Shown here: positions 31,170 to 41,879 of the stretch, in pieces | How the letters are laid out: every line of letters starts with the position of its first letter | How positions within the stretch are numbered: position 1 is the first letter of the stretch | Assembly: GCA_009767595.1 (NCBI GenBank) | Contig: VSDK01026424.1 | Location: 227,401-291,400, forward strand | Length of the DNA stretch: 64,000 nt | Origin: Symbiodinium kawagutii | Lineage: Eukaryota; Sar; Dinophyceae; Suessiales; Symbiodiniaceae | Reading direction: 5' to 3' | Notes under the pieces: generated by a model | Seen by the model: the letters and a program-made list of their open reading frames with translations, nothing else | Databases searched by the model: none | Told to the model about the DNA's origin: nothing | Made by a program: the position numbers and the translations under genes

Positions 31170-32165
31170 TCTCGCAGACATTAAGTTTGTGATGATTTTC
31201 TTAGTGATTTCAATGTCTCCCACAAGTAATCAGACCAGCTAGTTTTGGAGATATTGAAATTGACCTAGTGATTACTTGTTGACTGATCATCTAATCAACA
31301 ATCACCAATCGACAGGTTGAGATAGCGACATCCCATTGAGAGGGAACGGGAATGACGAATGGTACTCTACCATTATCAAAGTCAGAAATTAATGAGATGA
31401 TTCATCAATCACTTATGCACCAAGCTGGGTTCTAACAAACAAGCACATGGCATAATCCTCTATCAAGAATCATCGTAGCGGACACCGCGACGCTGCTATG
31501 TCGCTGAATATCACTTGAAAAAAACAACCAAGAACTTATGTACAGCGGAACATTCAGTTGAACTATGTACAAACAATGTACAGGAACATGTATGACATAA
31601 ATGGAACATATGTACAGTACTAGAACTAGTACTAGAACTAATGTAAACCAATGTACTATCTGGTTAGTTGAACTATAACTTGTGTTCCAGTGCAGCATTA
31701 TGCTTGCTATTCATTGTTGTGGGCAATCATGAAGTACAATATCACAAACAAACACAATTATAAAGCGGACTGAGAATAGACATTGATATGTGTGCAACTA
31801 AGACTGACAGGGTGTAAAATATAATCGAACTCAATATTGACGCTTTATACAAGAACATCAAACATATCAAAAAACAGCGATAATGTGTAGTTCAAACCAA
31901 TCGCAGAACAAGCAAAAAAACATTCATTCGCAAGACTGTACACCGGACAAGAAAAATGAACCAACGGCTCTTAGTCTTCTACGAAGGTGTCCGGACAGAA
32001 ACACTCTGGCTATACATCTTATTTTCACAGCAAGTTCTTTATCAGAGATCAACAACACAATTTCAGACATTTTCAATAATCACTGCACAGGTGATCAACA
32101 CTGATCAACTACTGACTACAGAGATCCAAATTTCACAGTTCTTTAGTTATGTTATACTTCCAAAT
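31170..32165. other. AT-rich spacer, no gene seen
   Basis: An 88-codon minus frame (31698-31432) runs through TAGTTCTAGTAC repeats. Two overlapping 73-codon plus frames (31883-32177) have no boundaries or motifs. Confidence 0.4.
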
Positions 32166-32905
32166 TTCACATCCTGATCAACATCCACTACTAAATAACT
32201 ACCATTTTATGGCAGTGTGAGTCAAAACCCTGTACCCCTAGTTCCCCATCATTACCCATTGTTTTGCATATAAAATGGTTGGTTATTAACCCACCAGTTT
32301 TGATGGTTAACATTGACCCATAGCCATGTTATAGATCCACTACTAAATAACTACCATTTTATGGCAGTAGCTATAGTTATAAACATCCACTACTAGATAC
32401 TATAACTAGTGTGGATCAAATAACATCCACTACTAAGTAACTATGTGATAGATTATAATTGGAACAGTGAACTAAATTGATCTATTATAGCTATGTTTCA
32501 TGGTTAAGTGCCATAGCTATGTTATAGATCCACTACTAAATGGTAGTTATTTACTAGTATTTAGTAGTTATTTAGTAGTTATTTAGTAGTTCATCTAGTA
32601 GTTTTATGTTATAGATCCACTACTAAATAACTACCATTTTATGGCAGTAGCTATAGTCATAAACATCCACTACTAGATAAGTGTGGATCAAATAACATCC
32701 ACTACTAAATAACTGCCATTTTATGGCAGTAGCTATGTTATAGATCCACTATTGATATAAATTCCACTGCTATAATTGTTATACATCCAAATTTCAATTG
32801 TTATAGATCCACTACTTGTTATAGATCCACAGTTATTTAGTTTACTTAGTAGTTATTTAGTAGTTTAGTAGTTCATTTAGTAGCTTTATGTTATAGATCC
32901 AGGTG
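32166..32905. repeat. mosaic of ATCCACTACTAAATAACT words
   Basis: A ~110-bp block (GTTATAGATCCACTACTAAA, TAACTACCATTTTATGGCAG, TAGCTATAG, CATCCACTACTAGATA, GTGTGGATCAAATAACATCC) appears at 32326 and 32610 with small changes, plus partial copies at 32185, 32520, 32735 and 32880, and inverted TAGTAGTTATTTAGTAG runs at 32545 and 32835. A family B element is inserted in one copy. Confidence 0.8.
32209..32328 (+). mobile_element. family B MITE-like element inside the ATCCACTACTA mosaic
   Basis: TATGGCAGTGTGAGTCAAAACC to CATTGACCCATAGCCATG; interior CTGTACCCCTAGTTCCCC. The left flank ACTAAATAACTACCATTTTATGGCAG is the mosaic unit itself, so the element interrupted a pre-existing repeat copy. Confidence 0.7.
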
Positions 32906-32925
32906 AACTAAATTCCACAGTTCAC

Positions 32926-33059
32926 TTGAAAGGCGCCTGATCTGCACATCTCAGCCGCCACGCCTCGGGCAACTTCTCATCCAGCCGAGCCAACTCCAAG
33001 AAGGCCGCCAGTCCCGCGGTGGACGCCATGGGACCATGGCTGACACCAACGGGGGCGAT
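32926..33059 (-). CDS. putative internal exon, product unknown
   Basis: Acceptor CCATCACAG, then 44 codons: IAPVGVSHGPMASTAGLAAF then LELARLDEKLPEAWRLRCAD then QAPF, ending AA|GTGAAC. Phase 0 in (matches the exit of 34296-34350), two out (matches 30902-31069). High third-position GC; the amphipathic LELARLDEKLPEAWR stretch is convincingly protein. No family recognised. Confidence 0.5.
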
Positions 33060-33125
33060 CTGTGATGGGCGATGGTTAAGGATGACTATGATCATCTATG
33101 AATCCTATGATGTAATATGATGTAA

Positions 33126-33800
33126 GTGTTGGAGGTGAACTTTGGGTACGTGGAAATTCATGGAGCCCAAGGAATAAAGTTCCTGGTTGTTAGTTATCAA
33201 TGGCAAACAGCGGTCAAAGATGATTTTCCAAGGAGTAGACTAGAGGAACAACAACCAGCAGGCAAGAACATTCGTGCAAGTTGCCAGAAAGTGATTGTAT
33301 TCCATCTTGCAACTATCCCTGATCATGATAGTTGCACGATTATGATAGCCATTCATCATCGATCATTGCTGAGTACCATCCTCTCAAAACTATCGAACAG
33401 CAATGCCTAAGCACAGCTTGAAGAAAGCCACTGGTATCACATTGCTTATACCGGCTTGCGCCAGTAGTGCTTGTGCGGCCTCCGTATAGCCCCCTTAGTA
33501 AATATGATAACGCAGGTTTTTGGCAGAGCTCGTCGTTGTAAACACACCGAGGGGGTTGTCATAACTTATAACATTGATCTGCTGATGTCATCACATGTAT
33601 CATTCATGATAATGATGACAACAGGACACCAAAAGAAACATGAAGGTACCAAGAGATGCTCATCATTGCCTCAACAGTTTGAGATGTTCACACAACTCAC
33701 TGTTAGGGATGTGGACAAAACTACCGTCAATATTTTGGTGTTTCCCAACGTGGGATCATGTTTTTTCCAAGTTGAAACATTATCGTTAAACTAGTCAACA
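33126..33800 (+). other. unassigned frames, weak coding signal
   Basis: Two plus frames (33126-33410, contains FPRSRLEEQQPAGKNIRASC; 33471-33794, contains LPQQFEMFTQLTVRDVDKTT) have moderate composition but no splice boundaries or recognisable motif. Confidence 0.25.
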
Positions 33801-34295
33801 CCTTGTGGTACCATCTTTGTACTCCAAGTGGGCAGTATGAAATTTGTTGGTTCTCAATCACAGCCAGCCTCTATGAGCCACCATCAGCTGGTAAATGCGT
33901 CATCGACCATGACTGCTTGTTCCTGCCTGCTATCAATGGATCATGAATAAGCACCTTGATATATGACAAACTTCATTTATCCGCTGTTCATTGAACAAAA
34001 AACACCTCCATTAATATATCCATACTTCGGTGATCTATGAAACATGGTAGTTCTCATTAATCATTTTTCTAAATACACATGCATATCAAACAATGAGTAT
34101 GAATATTAAACATTATTAATTCACAATATCAAACAGATTCATTATTGTTTTTCTCCACAAACAATTGCATATAATGGAAACAATTTTGGAACAATATATC
34201 CATAACAATTTTCTACAAACATGCACATCAATGAAAACACCGATACACATTACCACGTCTCCCTTGGTGCAGGCTGCAGCAGGGGCCAATAGAAC

Positions 34296-34350
34296 CTGTC
34301 TCCACAGCTGCTTCGGCTGCCGCGATTTCAAGGCATCCCAAATCATTCTC
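34296..34350 (-). CDS. putative 55-bp micro-exon
   Basis: Acceptor CTGCCCTGGCCACCAG, donor CAG|GTTCTA. With one base in, the frame is RMIWDALKSRQPKQLWRQ and ends in phase 0. This fits the two-base exit of 37181-37396 and the phase-0 entry of 32926-33059. Read in phase 0 instead it gives ENDLGCLEIAAAEAAVET, which is also protein-like. Confidence 0.45.
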
Positions 34351-34489
34351 CTGGTGGCCAGGGCAGAACAATGATGATCCGAATCGTATTTACTTTTTAA
34401 GCATTAGTAAGAGATTGCTCCCAATTGTTTGGAGAATTTAAAGACCCATTCAGGACTCATTCAATAATCTAGAGATTGCAAATGCTTTT

Positions 34490-36580
34490 TGAGAGATTCT
34501 AGATGCTTTTTTAAGGCCAACACACATGATGTCGGCCATATTGAAGGACACCATCTGGACCATCTGTGCTCATCGCGGAGGATAATGAAACAGGCAACTA
34601 AGAAGATCTATGACAACAACTATCCGACAAATGGCTACAAAAATAAGAAAAACAACGGTAGATCTAAAAACAATATGCTTCAAAGATAAACACATTGCAG
34701 GAAATACGCCACAAAGCGAACAAAACTGGCGAACAACCGACAATCCGGAGGATATAATGATCAAATGCCCAACATCCTGCAAAACACTCCACCCTCTGCT
34801 GGGCAGAAACGGAGCAAACATATCTCAAGCAATTTCCTGCCGCCAGTGGCACCAGCACCAGGATCGGTTTCGTATGTTGGTATTTCATGGGAGATCATCC
34901 ATGATCACACGCCTCAGTCGTTACAAATGGATCTTGCTATGAACAAAAAATCATCAGCTTCGCCATGCTCCTCCAGAAATAGCACTTGTGATCAGCACAA
35001 ATGCTGGATCTTTAGACTACCATCAGTGACCATTGTTCACCATAAACTCACTAAAATTGTATATTCCAACATAGTTGAATCGTGTGGTTCCTTAAATATG
35101 ATCAACACTTTGGATGTCTGCGGAAGTAGCCTCATTTCTGATAGCCATAGCTGAAACCAAAGTAGCTGCAAACCAAGTGTTTGTCTCCACGTGCCCATTG
35201 ATGGAATGAATAACCACCAATAAGTCGCTCATGTGATATTCCATCAGTCCATGAATGGCACATGCGACCATCTATAGGACCTTTATTCCATATCTACAAA
35301 GCTGCCTAAATCTACAAAATTGTGACCAAACACCACCACTTGTTTTCAAACAACATCATTTGTTCATAAGCAGCATCATCTGTTTACAAGCATCCGCATC
35401 TCTTTGTAAGTACCATCACGTATGGATAAAGCTCATGCCCTATCTAAGTGACTGATAGGTGCCTCCTTAAATTCTCTTTTCATCGCTGCAAAGTCCTTGC
35501 TTCAAACCACAGTGGGCTGCCTTTGAATGCCTCAGCAGGATGAGATGTTTGAAGCAACCCACTTTACGAATCACTATAGCATTCATGGGGGTGTAAGGGT
35601 ATGGTGCATTTTTGAATGGAATAGCCGGTGTAGAGTGATTCAGATTGATAGTACAGTGATTCTGATGATTATACATCATTGCCTGAATCTGTATACCGTA
35701 AGAAAAATACCAGAGGAAGAAATAACAGCAATGGTAATATGTCAAAGTAATCACTACTGTTGAAATCATTGTCCCATGACCCCCAGTTGGTAACCCAATC
35801 ATGCTGGTTGTCGCCACTGACGATAACACTCTTTGACCGGAACGAAACCACAAGAAACTACACCTCTTCCCTATTAGCTTGTGCACGGCCTCGACATACG
35901 CAAGCCTATCTTGGAACGTGGCCATTTTAGCATCCTGGTTGCTTGACTTCGTGTGCCAATAAGTTCAAGACACTGGATCCTCTTGGCCAAAAATATGATG
36001 TGTGCATCAAACGAACGTGTATCCACATTGTGAGGAACGGCCAGTTGACTTTTCCGTAGTTTGGGGGTGACGAATTTTATGAATCCTCAGACTTGATAGA
36101 AATTTACCTCAGTAAAATCAATTCAAAGTTACTATTCTGATTCATGATTTCTCAAAGCTAGCCAATAGAGCAAATGACCATTAATGATGGGAGTGCCAAT
36201 ACCAACATAGTTTCCCTACTTGTCATAAATCACCCGTGGTTAGCCCTGCATTATGCCTATGAAGTACCTACTTGGAATCAATCAGCGAACAGAAGGTCTA
36301 AAGTAAGGGCGAGGGTTAAGCTTATTACCTCTATTGCACATTAGATGTGTTGGATGACTTTCCTGCTAAAAATATGTCTTAGGAGGTTGCTGATCTCCTA
36401 ACATCAATCAAAAAAAGGGTTCCTGAACATTGAATCACACAAGCGAAGCCACAAGTTTAAGTACACATGGATGGTGAATTGCCGTTTCAATTATGCGACA
36501 TTGGATAGGTTTGGGGTTTCATGTCCTCAGCAAGTTCTCCTACTCTGTCATTAACGCCAATAAGCAAAATATTCTAATGA
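34490..36580. other. spacer with weak coding traces
   Basis: Minus frame near 34880-34740 (GATGGRKLLEICLLRFCPAE) and a minus frame opening at an ATG at 35925 (MATFQDRLAYVEAVHKLIGK then RCSFLWFRSGQRVLSSVATT) have protein-like starts and then fade into low-quality sequence. No supported boundaries. The remainder is AT-rich and ordinary. Confidence 0.3.
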
Positions 36581-36584
36581 TATT

Positions 36585-36682
36585 CTGGTTGGTGGTTTGA
36601 ACCCCTATGAAAAATAGTAGTCAACCAACCAATTCTTAATGAATAGGAGGGAAAATAAAAAATGTTTGAAACCACCAACCAG
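36585..36682 (+). mobile_element. family C MITE-like element
   Basis: CTGGTTGGTGGTTTGAACCCC to GTTTGAAACCACCAACCAG, nearly perfect 18-bp inverted ends. TATT flanks both sides (GATATT|CTGG...CCAG|TATTCC), a candidate target duplication. Confidence 0.8.
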
Positions 36683-37029
36683 TATTCCTACATTCTTGGG
36701 CACACAGCAGTCTGAACCATGTGCAAATATGTTCGCCATCTTAACCTTATGAACATGGCTAGCCATACAAATCAATCATCAATGTTTTCATCGATTAAGC
36801 ACTATCAGCCATCATCATGCTCTTGTTGTCAGTGGCGAGTTCCCAATTTGATAAAATCATTGCCAATTGAAGCGATGATTAAGAGCTACATGTGTGTTGC
36901 TCAAAATGCGGGTACCTGGGGTTGCGTCAGTGTGGATCAAAACGTAAGCAAATGTAGTTCCGACCGCACGGAGTCCAAAGGAGACATATATGTGTATATT
37001 CTCTTCATCCAAAAGGCTTTCATCATATG

Positions 37030-37132
37030 GTGGTCTCTTGAAATGATGGTACCCCCAATTCATCCATCTTATTAGCCATTTATAGGACTAAACCAACCAT
37101 TTTGGGTGTCCCTCATTTTGAGAACCCCCCCA
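37030..37132 (+). mobile_element. family A MITE-like element
   Basis: GGTGGTCTCTTGAAATGATGGTACCCCC to GGGTGTCCCTCATTTTGAGAAC; core AATTCATCC...CTAAACCAACC. Confidence 0.65.
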
Positions 37133-37180
37133 TAAATTTGTCACATTCCCAACCCCCTGCCGGCTCAGCAGGTAACTCAC

Positions 37181-37396
37181 AGCTGCATTTGGAGGCCAAC
37201 TTCTCGGCATTCACTGCCGTTGCCCGTTCGGAAGATGTCGTGTGATTGCGGCATGTCCGTCGGAGCTCCTGCGGCGGCCGTCCAAAGCCTGGCTCCGCTC
37301 GAGGCGTTTGCCCGTCCTCGCCGCTCATAGCCCGTCATCGAATCCAAAATCCATAGCCGCACATGTTCCCCCTGCCGTTGCTGCCTTTCGGCTCCT
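37181..37396 (-). CDS. putative internal exon, product unknown
   Basis: This is the largest well-bounded island: acceptor CCAATCATGCAG, donor CT|GTGAGT. One frame is open across all 216 bp: GAERQQRQGEHVRLWILDSM, then TGYERRGRANASSGARLWTA, then AAGAPTDMPQSHDIFRTGNG, then SECREVGLQMQ. One base in (matches 38281-38362), two out (matches 34296-34350). A second frame opens at ATG 37328 (MSGEDGQTPRAEPGFGRPPQ) and could be an alternative. Product not recognised. Confidence 0.55.
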
Positions 37397-37673
37397 CTGC
37401 ATGATTGGATCTGATTGCGCGGAGAACTCCAAACATGACAACCTGAAAGCAAGAATAAGGCAAGTATGGCAAGGGCAAAACATTGGTTGCACATGAAATC
37501 GCAGGAGGAATACGGTGGAGTAGGGGGATGGACGTTTTGCAAGCAAGGCGTGAGCTAATTTCAACACAAAGCCATCAAGGACGTTCACGGGGAATGAGTA
37601 GCCAACAAAGGAAGCAAACAGAAGGAGTGTCCGTAAGTCTGAAATGGGTCGGTCAATATGGGCCCACAACCAT

Positions 37674-37772
37674 GAAGGTTTCTCAAAATAGGAGTTCCCC
37701 AAATCATCCAATATTAGTCATTTACAATCCCAAGCCAACCATTCTTGGGGGTTGCCTATTTTGAGAAACACC
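37674..37772 (+). mobile_element. family A MITE-like element
   Basis: AGGTTTCTCAAAATAGGAGTTCCCC to GGGGGTTGCCTATTTTGAGAAACACC; core AAATCATCCAATATTAG. Confidence 0.8.
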
Positions 37773-37789
37773 TAGATGTCAGCTATACT

Positions 37790-38262
37790 GGGTATTTAAC
37801 TATTATTGTTGGTGACTATCCTCTATTATTAACAATTATAATCCCCTATAAAACTTCTATTAACCGTAGTCAACCGTAGAAAATTCCTCGGGTTTCCGTA
37901 TCATTGGCAATTACAATCCCCTCTAAACATCTCTAAACCATCATATTAACTATAAAACCACGTTCTAAAACCATCATGATAAATCCTCGTCAGAATCATC
38001 CCCTATTGCCAACCAATGAAATCCCCTCAAAAACAATATCACCAGAAAATCCCTTGGTGTTTCTTACTATCAACCAGCTGAAAGCCTTATCTCACTATCA
38101 TTGTTGGTGATTGTCCCCTATTATTAACCATTATAATCCCCTATAAAACCACTATTATCCACAGAATTTGTATATATCCCCTATGATTCTTAGCTATCAT
38201 CCCTTATTATCAACCATTAACCAGCTATTACGGGTTGGTTAATAGTGACCCAGCTCGCCATG
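37790..38262. repeat. ATCCCCTATTATTAACC block repeats
   Basis: Several divergent copies of GTTGGTGATTATCCCCTATTATTAACCATTATAATCCCCTATAAAACC-like sequence (37812, 38108), ending in a family B-like right end GGTTGGTTAATAGTGACCCAGC. Probably decayed elements of a further family. Confidence 0.5.
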
Positions 38263-38280
38263 TTAGCCCCTTCACCTCAC

Positions 38281-38362
38281 CGCAGTCCCCGTCGAGGTGC
38301 TGCCAGCCCGGCCGCCACGAGGGATAGAGCCAGCATGACCTGAGCGGCTTCCCGGCACCGGT
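38281..38362 (-). CDS. putative internal exon, product unknown
   Basis: Acceptor CCATTAGCTCAG, donor CG|GTGAGG. 26 codons: RCREAAQVMLALSLVAAGLA then APRRGL. Two bases in, two out; it joins in phase to 37181-37396 as GLR|GAER. The central hydrophobic run VMLALSLVAAGLAA could be a membrane or helix segment. Strong donor and clean frame. Confidence 0.55.
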
Positions 38363-38389
38363 CTGAGCTAATGGGATGGGCTATAGTGG

Positions 38390-38670
38390 TGAGCAATGGT
38401 TCATTGTAGTTGGTAGTGGTTAATGATATGGTTAATGATACAGTTAATGGTAAATGATGGTTGTTGATATGGTTTTTGTTATGGTCAATGATATGGTTGA
38501 TGATACGGTCAATGCTGTGGTTAATGATATGGTTAATTGATAGTGATGGTAAATGATATGGTCAATGATTGGAAACGAATGTTAATGATTGATATGGTCA
38601 ATGATGTGGTTAATCATATGATTAATTGATAGTGATGGTAAATGATAAGGTTGATGATATGGCTGACGAT
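38390..38670. repeat. ATGATATGGTTAATGATA simple sequence
   Basis: G-strand tandem-like words; AATTGATAGTGATGGTAAATGATA occurs twice (38534 and 38621). The frame 38626-38913 that follows has no boundaries. Confidence 0.65.
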
Positions 38671-39481
38671 GTGGTATGTCACTTGATCCGAAAAGTCATT
38701 TCATTGGTTCCTGAAAGGCCTACACCAATGATTCCGCCCGGACGGGTTGAGCATATGTATTTGCTGGAGAAAGAAGGGATCACCTATGGGTGGTTGCCAG
38801 GTCCATCTTTCCACGATCAAGCTGCTGTCACCGAAATTGTTTTCGAAATTTACCACTTATTAACCATTATTATCATATTAATCGAAGTCTTAAAACGTAT
38901 TCTCAGTGATTGATATAGTGGTTAACCACGAATCTGTGGTTAGCAGTTATTATTGTCACTACAGGTGGACGTTCACGACCAAACCAGCAACGCGAAAACC
39001 ATCAAAACACCGCGGAACGCATCGGTCATGGCTAAGGCAAAAAGGTCAGAACCAACAGCTCGAATCCCAATGGGAACGCTTCAACGCAGAGACCTCCAAA
39101 TGTAATAGAATGATTATTTAAAACTAGACTTCTGCATGGAACGCGCTAAGTCAAAAGTGTGGTTTTCCAGGGTTTCAAACCAGACTTTGGCATGGAACTT
39201 GTTATGGAAAGTAGATAGCCCACTGTGTTCTCTATTTAGCCACCGTCGGTTACCAGCTTAATTTTGGGATGGTTGTTTCGCTTGTTTCTTACTGCGTCGC
39301 TATTCCTTGCTTCTTGAATTCTCTGACTGCTCTTGCCGCTGATCCGCACCAGGCAGCGTGATGAGCCATGTTTGGAAAATAAAAATGGCATAAGAATCTA
39401 CACATGAGACATGAAACACCATGGAGCTGCGGTCATAACCATAAACGAGTTACATGAATCTTATGGGAAAAGTGTATTACA

Positions 39482-40048
39482 TTAAAGTGAGTGCATTGTG
39501 GTAATCATCCAAAACGCAACTGAACGCAAAACAGAAACGACTTCTCCTGAATGGGTTCCCCCAACTAAATTGGATGCAAAGTTGTAAGGGGTAGCATCTT
39601 CAACATCCACCAGAAACTCAATTGGGCTTGGTCTGACCCCGGCAGTGGGCCGAAGGGGGCGCTGTGGATTCCACGTCAACCAAGTTGCGCAGCCGGTTCA
39701 CATAGTGAGCACTGCGAAGCGCATCCCATCCTGTGATGCGCATGACCAGTACAACAACCTCCGTCGCTAACCGTGGGCACCATTCTTGCAGCAGATCAGG
39801 ACGTCATGGCCCTCGATCAGGTACTGGACGAGGTCATCGGCCCGATCCAACAAAGCATGCAGGGAAACATCTCCAGCTGCCAGGGCCATGCCGTCAACGT
39901 AGGGCAGCACCTTGATGTTCAAACTTTCTGCAATGTCTGGCTTGCCAGACGCAGGCTGGACAATGGTAATTCCGTTGTCCTGCATCAGCTTCACATCGCC
40001 GCTCGAAACATAGGTGTTCCATGCCAGAAAGGTGGGGATGGGCCCACA
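39482..40048 (-). pseudogene. phosphatase-like P-loop region with frameshifts
   Basis: Acceptor GTTCACTTCCAG, then the frame PIPTFLAWNTYVSSGDVKLM, KPDIAESLNIKVLPYVDGMA, HALLDRADDLVQYLIEGHDV and LICCKNGAH. The last part resembles the PTP/DSP active-site loop C-x5-R. The arginine codon is hit: after the histidine codon one base is missing, and in the next frame the reading continues LATEVVVLVMRITGWDALRS then AHYVNRLRNLVDVES. A second shift near 39640 leads to SPIEFLVDVEDATPYNFASN. It joins in phase to 40384-40543. An unusually short 41-bp intron (GTTAGC...TCACAG) would also restore the frame but is less likely. The phosphatase assignment is inferred from the loop alone. Confidence 0.5.
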
Positions 40049-40063
40049 CTGGAAGTGAACAGG

Positions 40064-40295
40064 TTCATGATATGGTCAATGATACAGTTGATGGTGAGTG
40101 ATGGGTATTGATATGGTTATTGTGAGAGTTATTGATATGGCTAATGATCTGGATATTGACATTGTAAATGATGTTTGATGCTTCGTGATGGTTATTGCAA
40201 TGGTAAATGATGGTTGATGGTTAGTGACGGTTAACGACATGGTCATTGACGTGGTCAATGACATGGTTAATGATATGCTTAAAGCCAAAACAATT
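40064..40295. repeat. ATGGTCAATGATACGGTTG simple sequence (intron)
   Basis: G-strand simple sequence filling the ~335-bp interval between two exon-like islands (40049-40383). Confidence 0.6.
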
Positions 40296-40383
40296 CACCG
40301 TTCATTGGTGAACAAAACAAATGATGATTGGTTCATCAACACCATGGTCAAAACCATTAGACCATCATCAATCATTCACTGAC

Positions 40384-40543
40384 CATCCGACACCAGCTCC
40401 ACCTGCCATCGACAGTGCGCTTGGTTGAGGCTGCGACGCCATGTCGTGCAACGACTTCTAAAAGCAACGCTGCAATGAGGGCCTGGTGCTGCAACAGCAG
40501 AGGGGAGGTGCTGCGTGTGTCACGGTGAGTGGGAAGGTCGTGG
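40384..40543 (-). CDS. putative internal exon, product unknown
   Basis: After CATGTTCCAG the frame reads HDLPTHRDTRSTSPLLLQHQ, then ALIAALLLEVVARHGVAAST, then KRTVDGRWSWCRM, with donor ATG|GTCAGT. One base in, phase 0 out into 39482-40048. The same frame extends upstream to an ATG at 40605 (MDIFKRLEPGSVSPEDPACS), so it could instead be a first exon. Leucine/alanine-rich helix followed by a basic stretch. Confidence 0.5.
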
Positions 40544-40619
40544 CTGGAACATGCTGGGTCTTCAGGAGAAACACTACCTGGTTCTAGGCGCTTGAAAATA
40601 TCCATGGGATAATATCATC

Positions 40620-41160
40620 AGGATCGTGAATTAGGATAATCACTAGGATTGGAAATTTGTTACTGGGATACGCATATCATTAATGATATTACTTCATTAG
40701 GATCATTAAGAATACCTGGTACAATGATGATAACCATCATTGACCTCATTTAAACTGGTAAATGCCTCGATTAGTCACTGGCTAATTAATAAGATCGGTA
40801 GGAATGTGTAAGAAACAATATCTGGTAAATACTGATGCCCATCAATAACACCTTCTGAGCAAGGATGCCCAATAGCAACTTCTGGCTTAACAGCCGGTCA
40901 ATTATGAGGATACTTATCAACGATGCCTATTAACACGTGTTCGGATCAATGAGAAAGACAATGCCAATTTATAGTATTAACAGGATTGTTGGGATTCACC
41001 CAACTTCAATGGTTCATTAAATTGGTTGACCCAACGGTATTACCCTTTAGGATTGTTGTTGGAACAACGGTTTGGTACGCTACAGCGTGGGAAATGGCTG
41101 TTTGGTGGTTGTGAGGTGGTTGAACAATGACTGGGATATGGGTGGTGGCTGGGTCCTGTT
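40620..41160. other. AT-rich spacer, no gene seen
   Basis: No frame above 60 codons and no element ends recognised. Confidence 0.5.
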
Positions 41161-41242
41161 TGGCTAGCGGTTGACTACCATTTGGTTCGGCCCCTCCTGG
41201 TAGCTGGCCTCGCTCCCCCTTTAAAGGGCCAGAACGGGATAC

Positions 41243-41281
41243 CCCTGGCTCCAGCCGCAGCTCTCTCCTAACCGGCTGTAG
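41243..41281 (-). CDS. putative 39-bp micro-exon
   Basis: Acceptor CCAACCAGCTCCCAG, donor GG|GTATCC. With one base in: YSRLGESCGWSQ. It joins 41778-41853 and 40384-40543 in phase. A phase-0 reading LQPVRRELRLEPG continues open past the donor for many codons and is an alternative. Confidence 0.35.
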
Positions 41282-41777
41282 CTGGGAGCTGGTTGGAGCG
41301 GCATTCGATCGTCGACGATTCTAGGATTTGTACCATGTCTTTATAGCTTATCACTAAAATAAACAGGCAGTATAGACAGGTAGTTGCTAGATACCTGGTA
41401 GCTATTCTATTGCTTATTCCTGCTTATCACGAGTTTCATATATTAACCAGGTAGTTACGCATAGCAACCAGGTATCAAGCAACCATCATATTGTAAAGCT
41501 GACGCCTGTTCGTATCTCTTGCTTTCTACTGGTCGCGATAGCTCCTCTGCTAATGCTTTTCCTTTCAATGGAAGACTCATTCAACTTTAGGATAAATGGC
41601 TGGGGATTCACTGCAACGCATGCCTAGTCTATCTGTTTGTGTGGATCTCGCATGGGTTCTGATTACTCTTCAATTACAATTTTATCCCCCAAACAGTGGC
41701 AATCTCTTGGTTTTTACTGTACTCTCAGTTGTTACCACCCACCTATTACAGCCAGCCAAAACAGTTGTACTTGGAAC

Positions 41778-41853
41778 CACGGTGTCCGCAACAGCCACCG
41801 AGCGCCAGCCGGCAAGTCACCTGCTTTGCGATGTTGCGCATCGGTGTTCCACC
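41778..41853 (-). CDS. putative internal exon, product unknown
   Basis: Acceptor GTCATCCGGCCAG, donor TG|GTTCCA. 24 codons: WNTDAQHRKAGDLPAGARWL then LRTP. Two bases in, two out; joins in phase to 41243-41281. A phase-0 frame (GGTPMRNIAKQ before GTGACT) is also open. Confidence 0.4.
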
Positions 41854-41879
41854 CTGGCCGGATGACTTGTTGGTTGACA

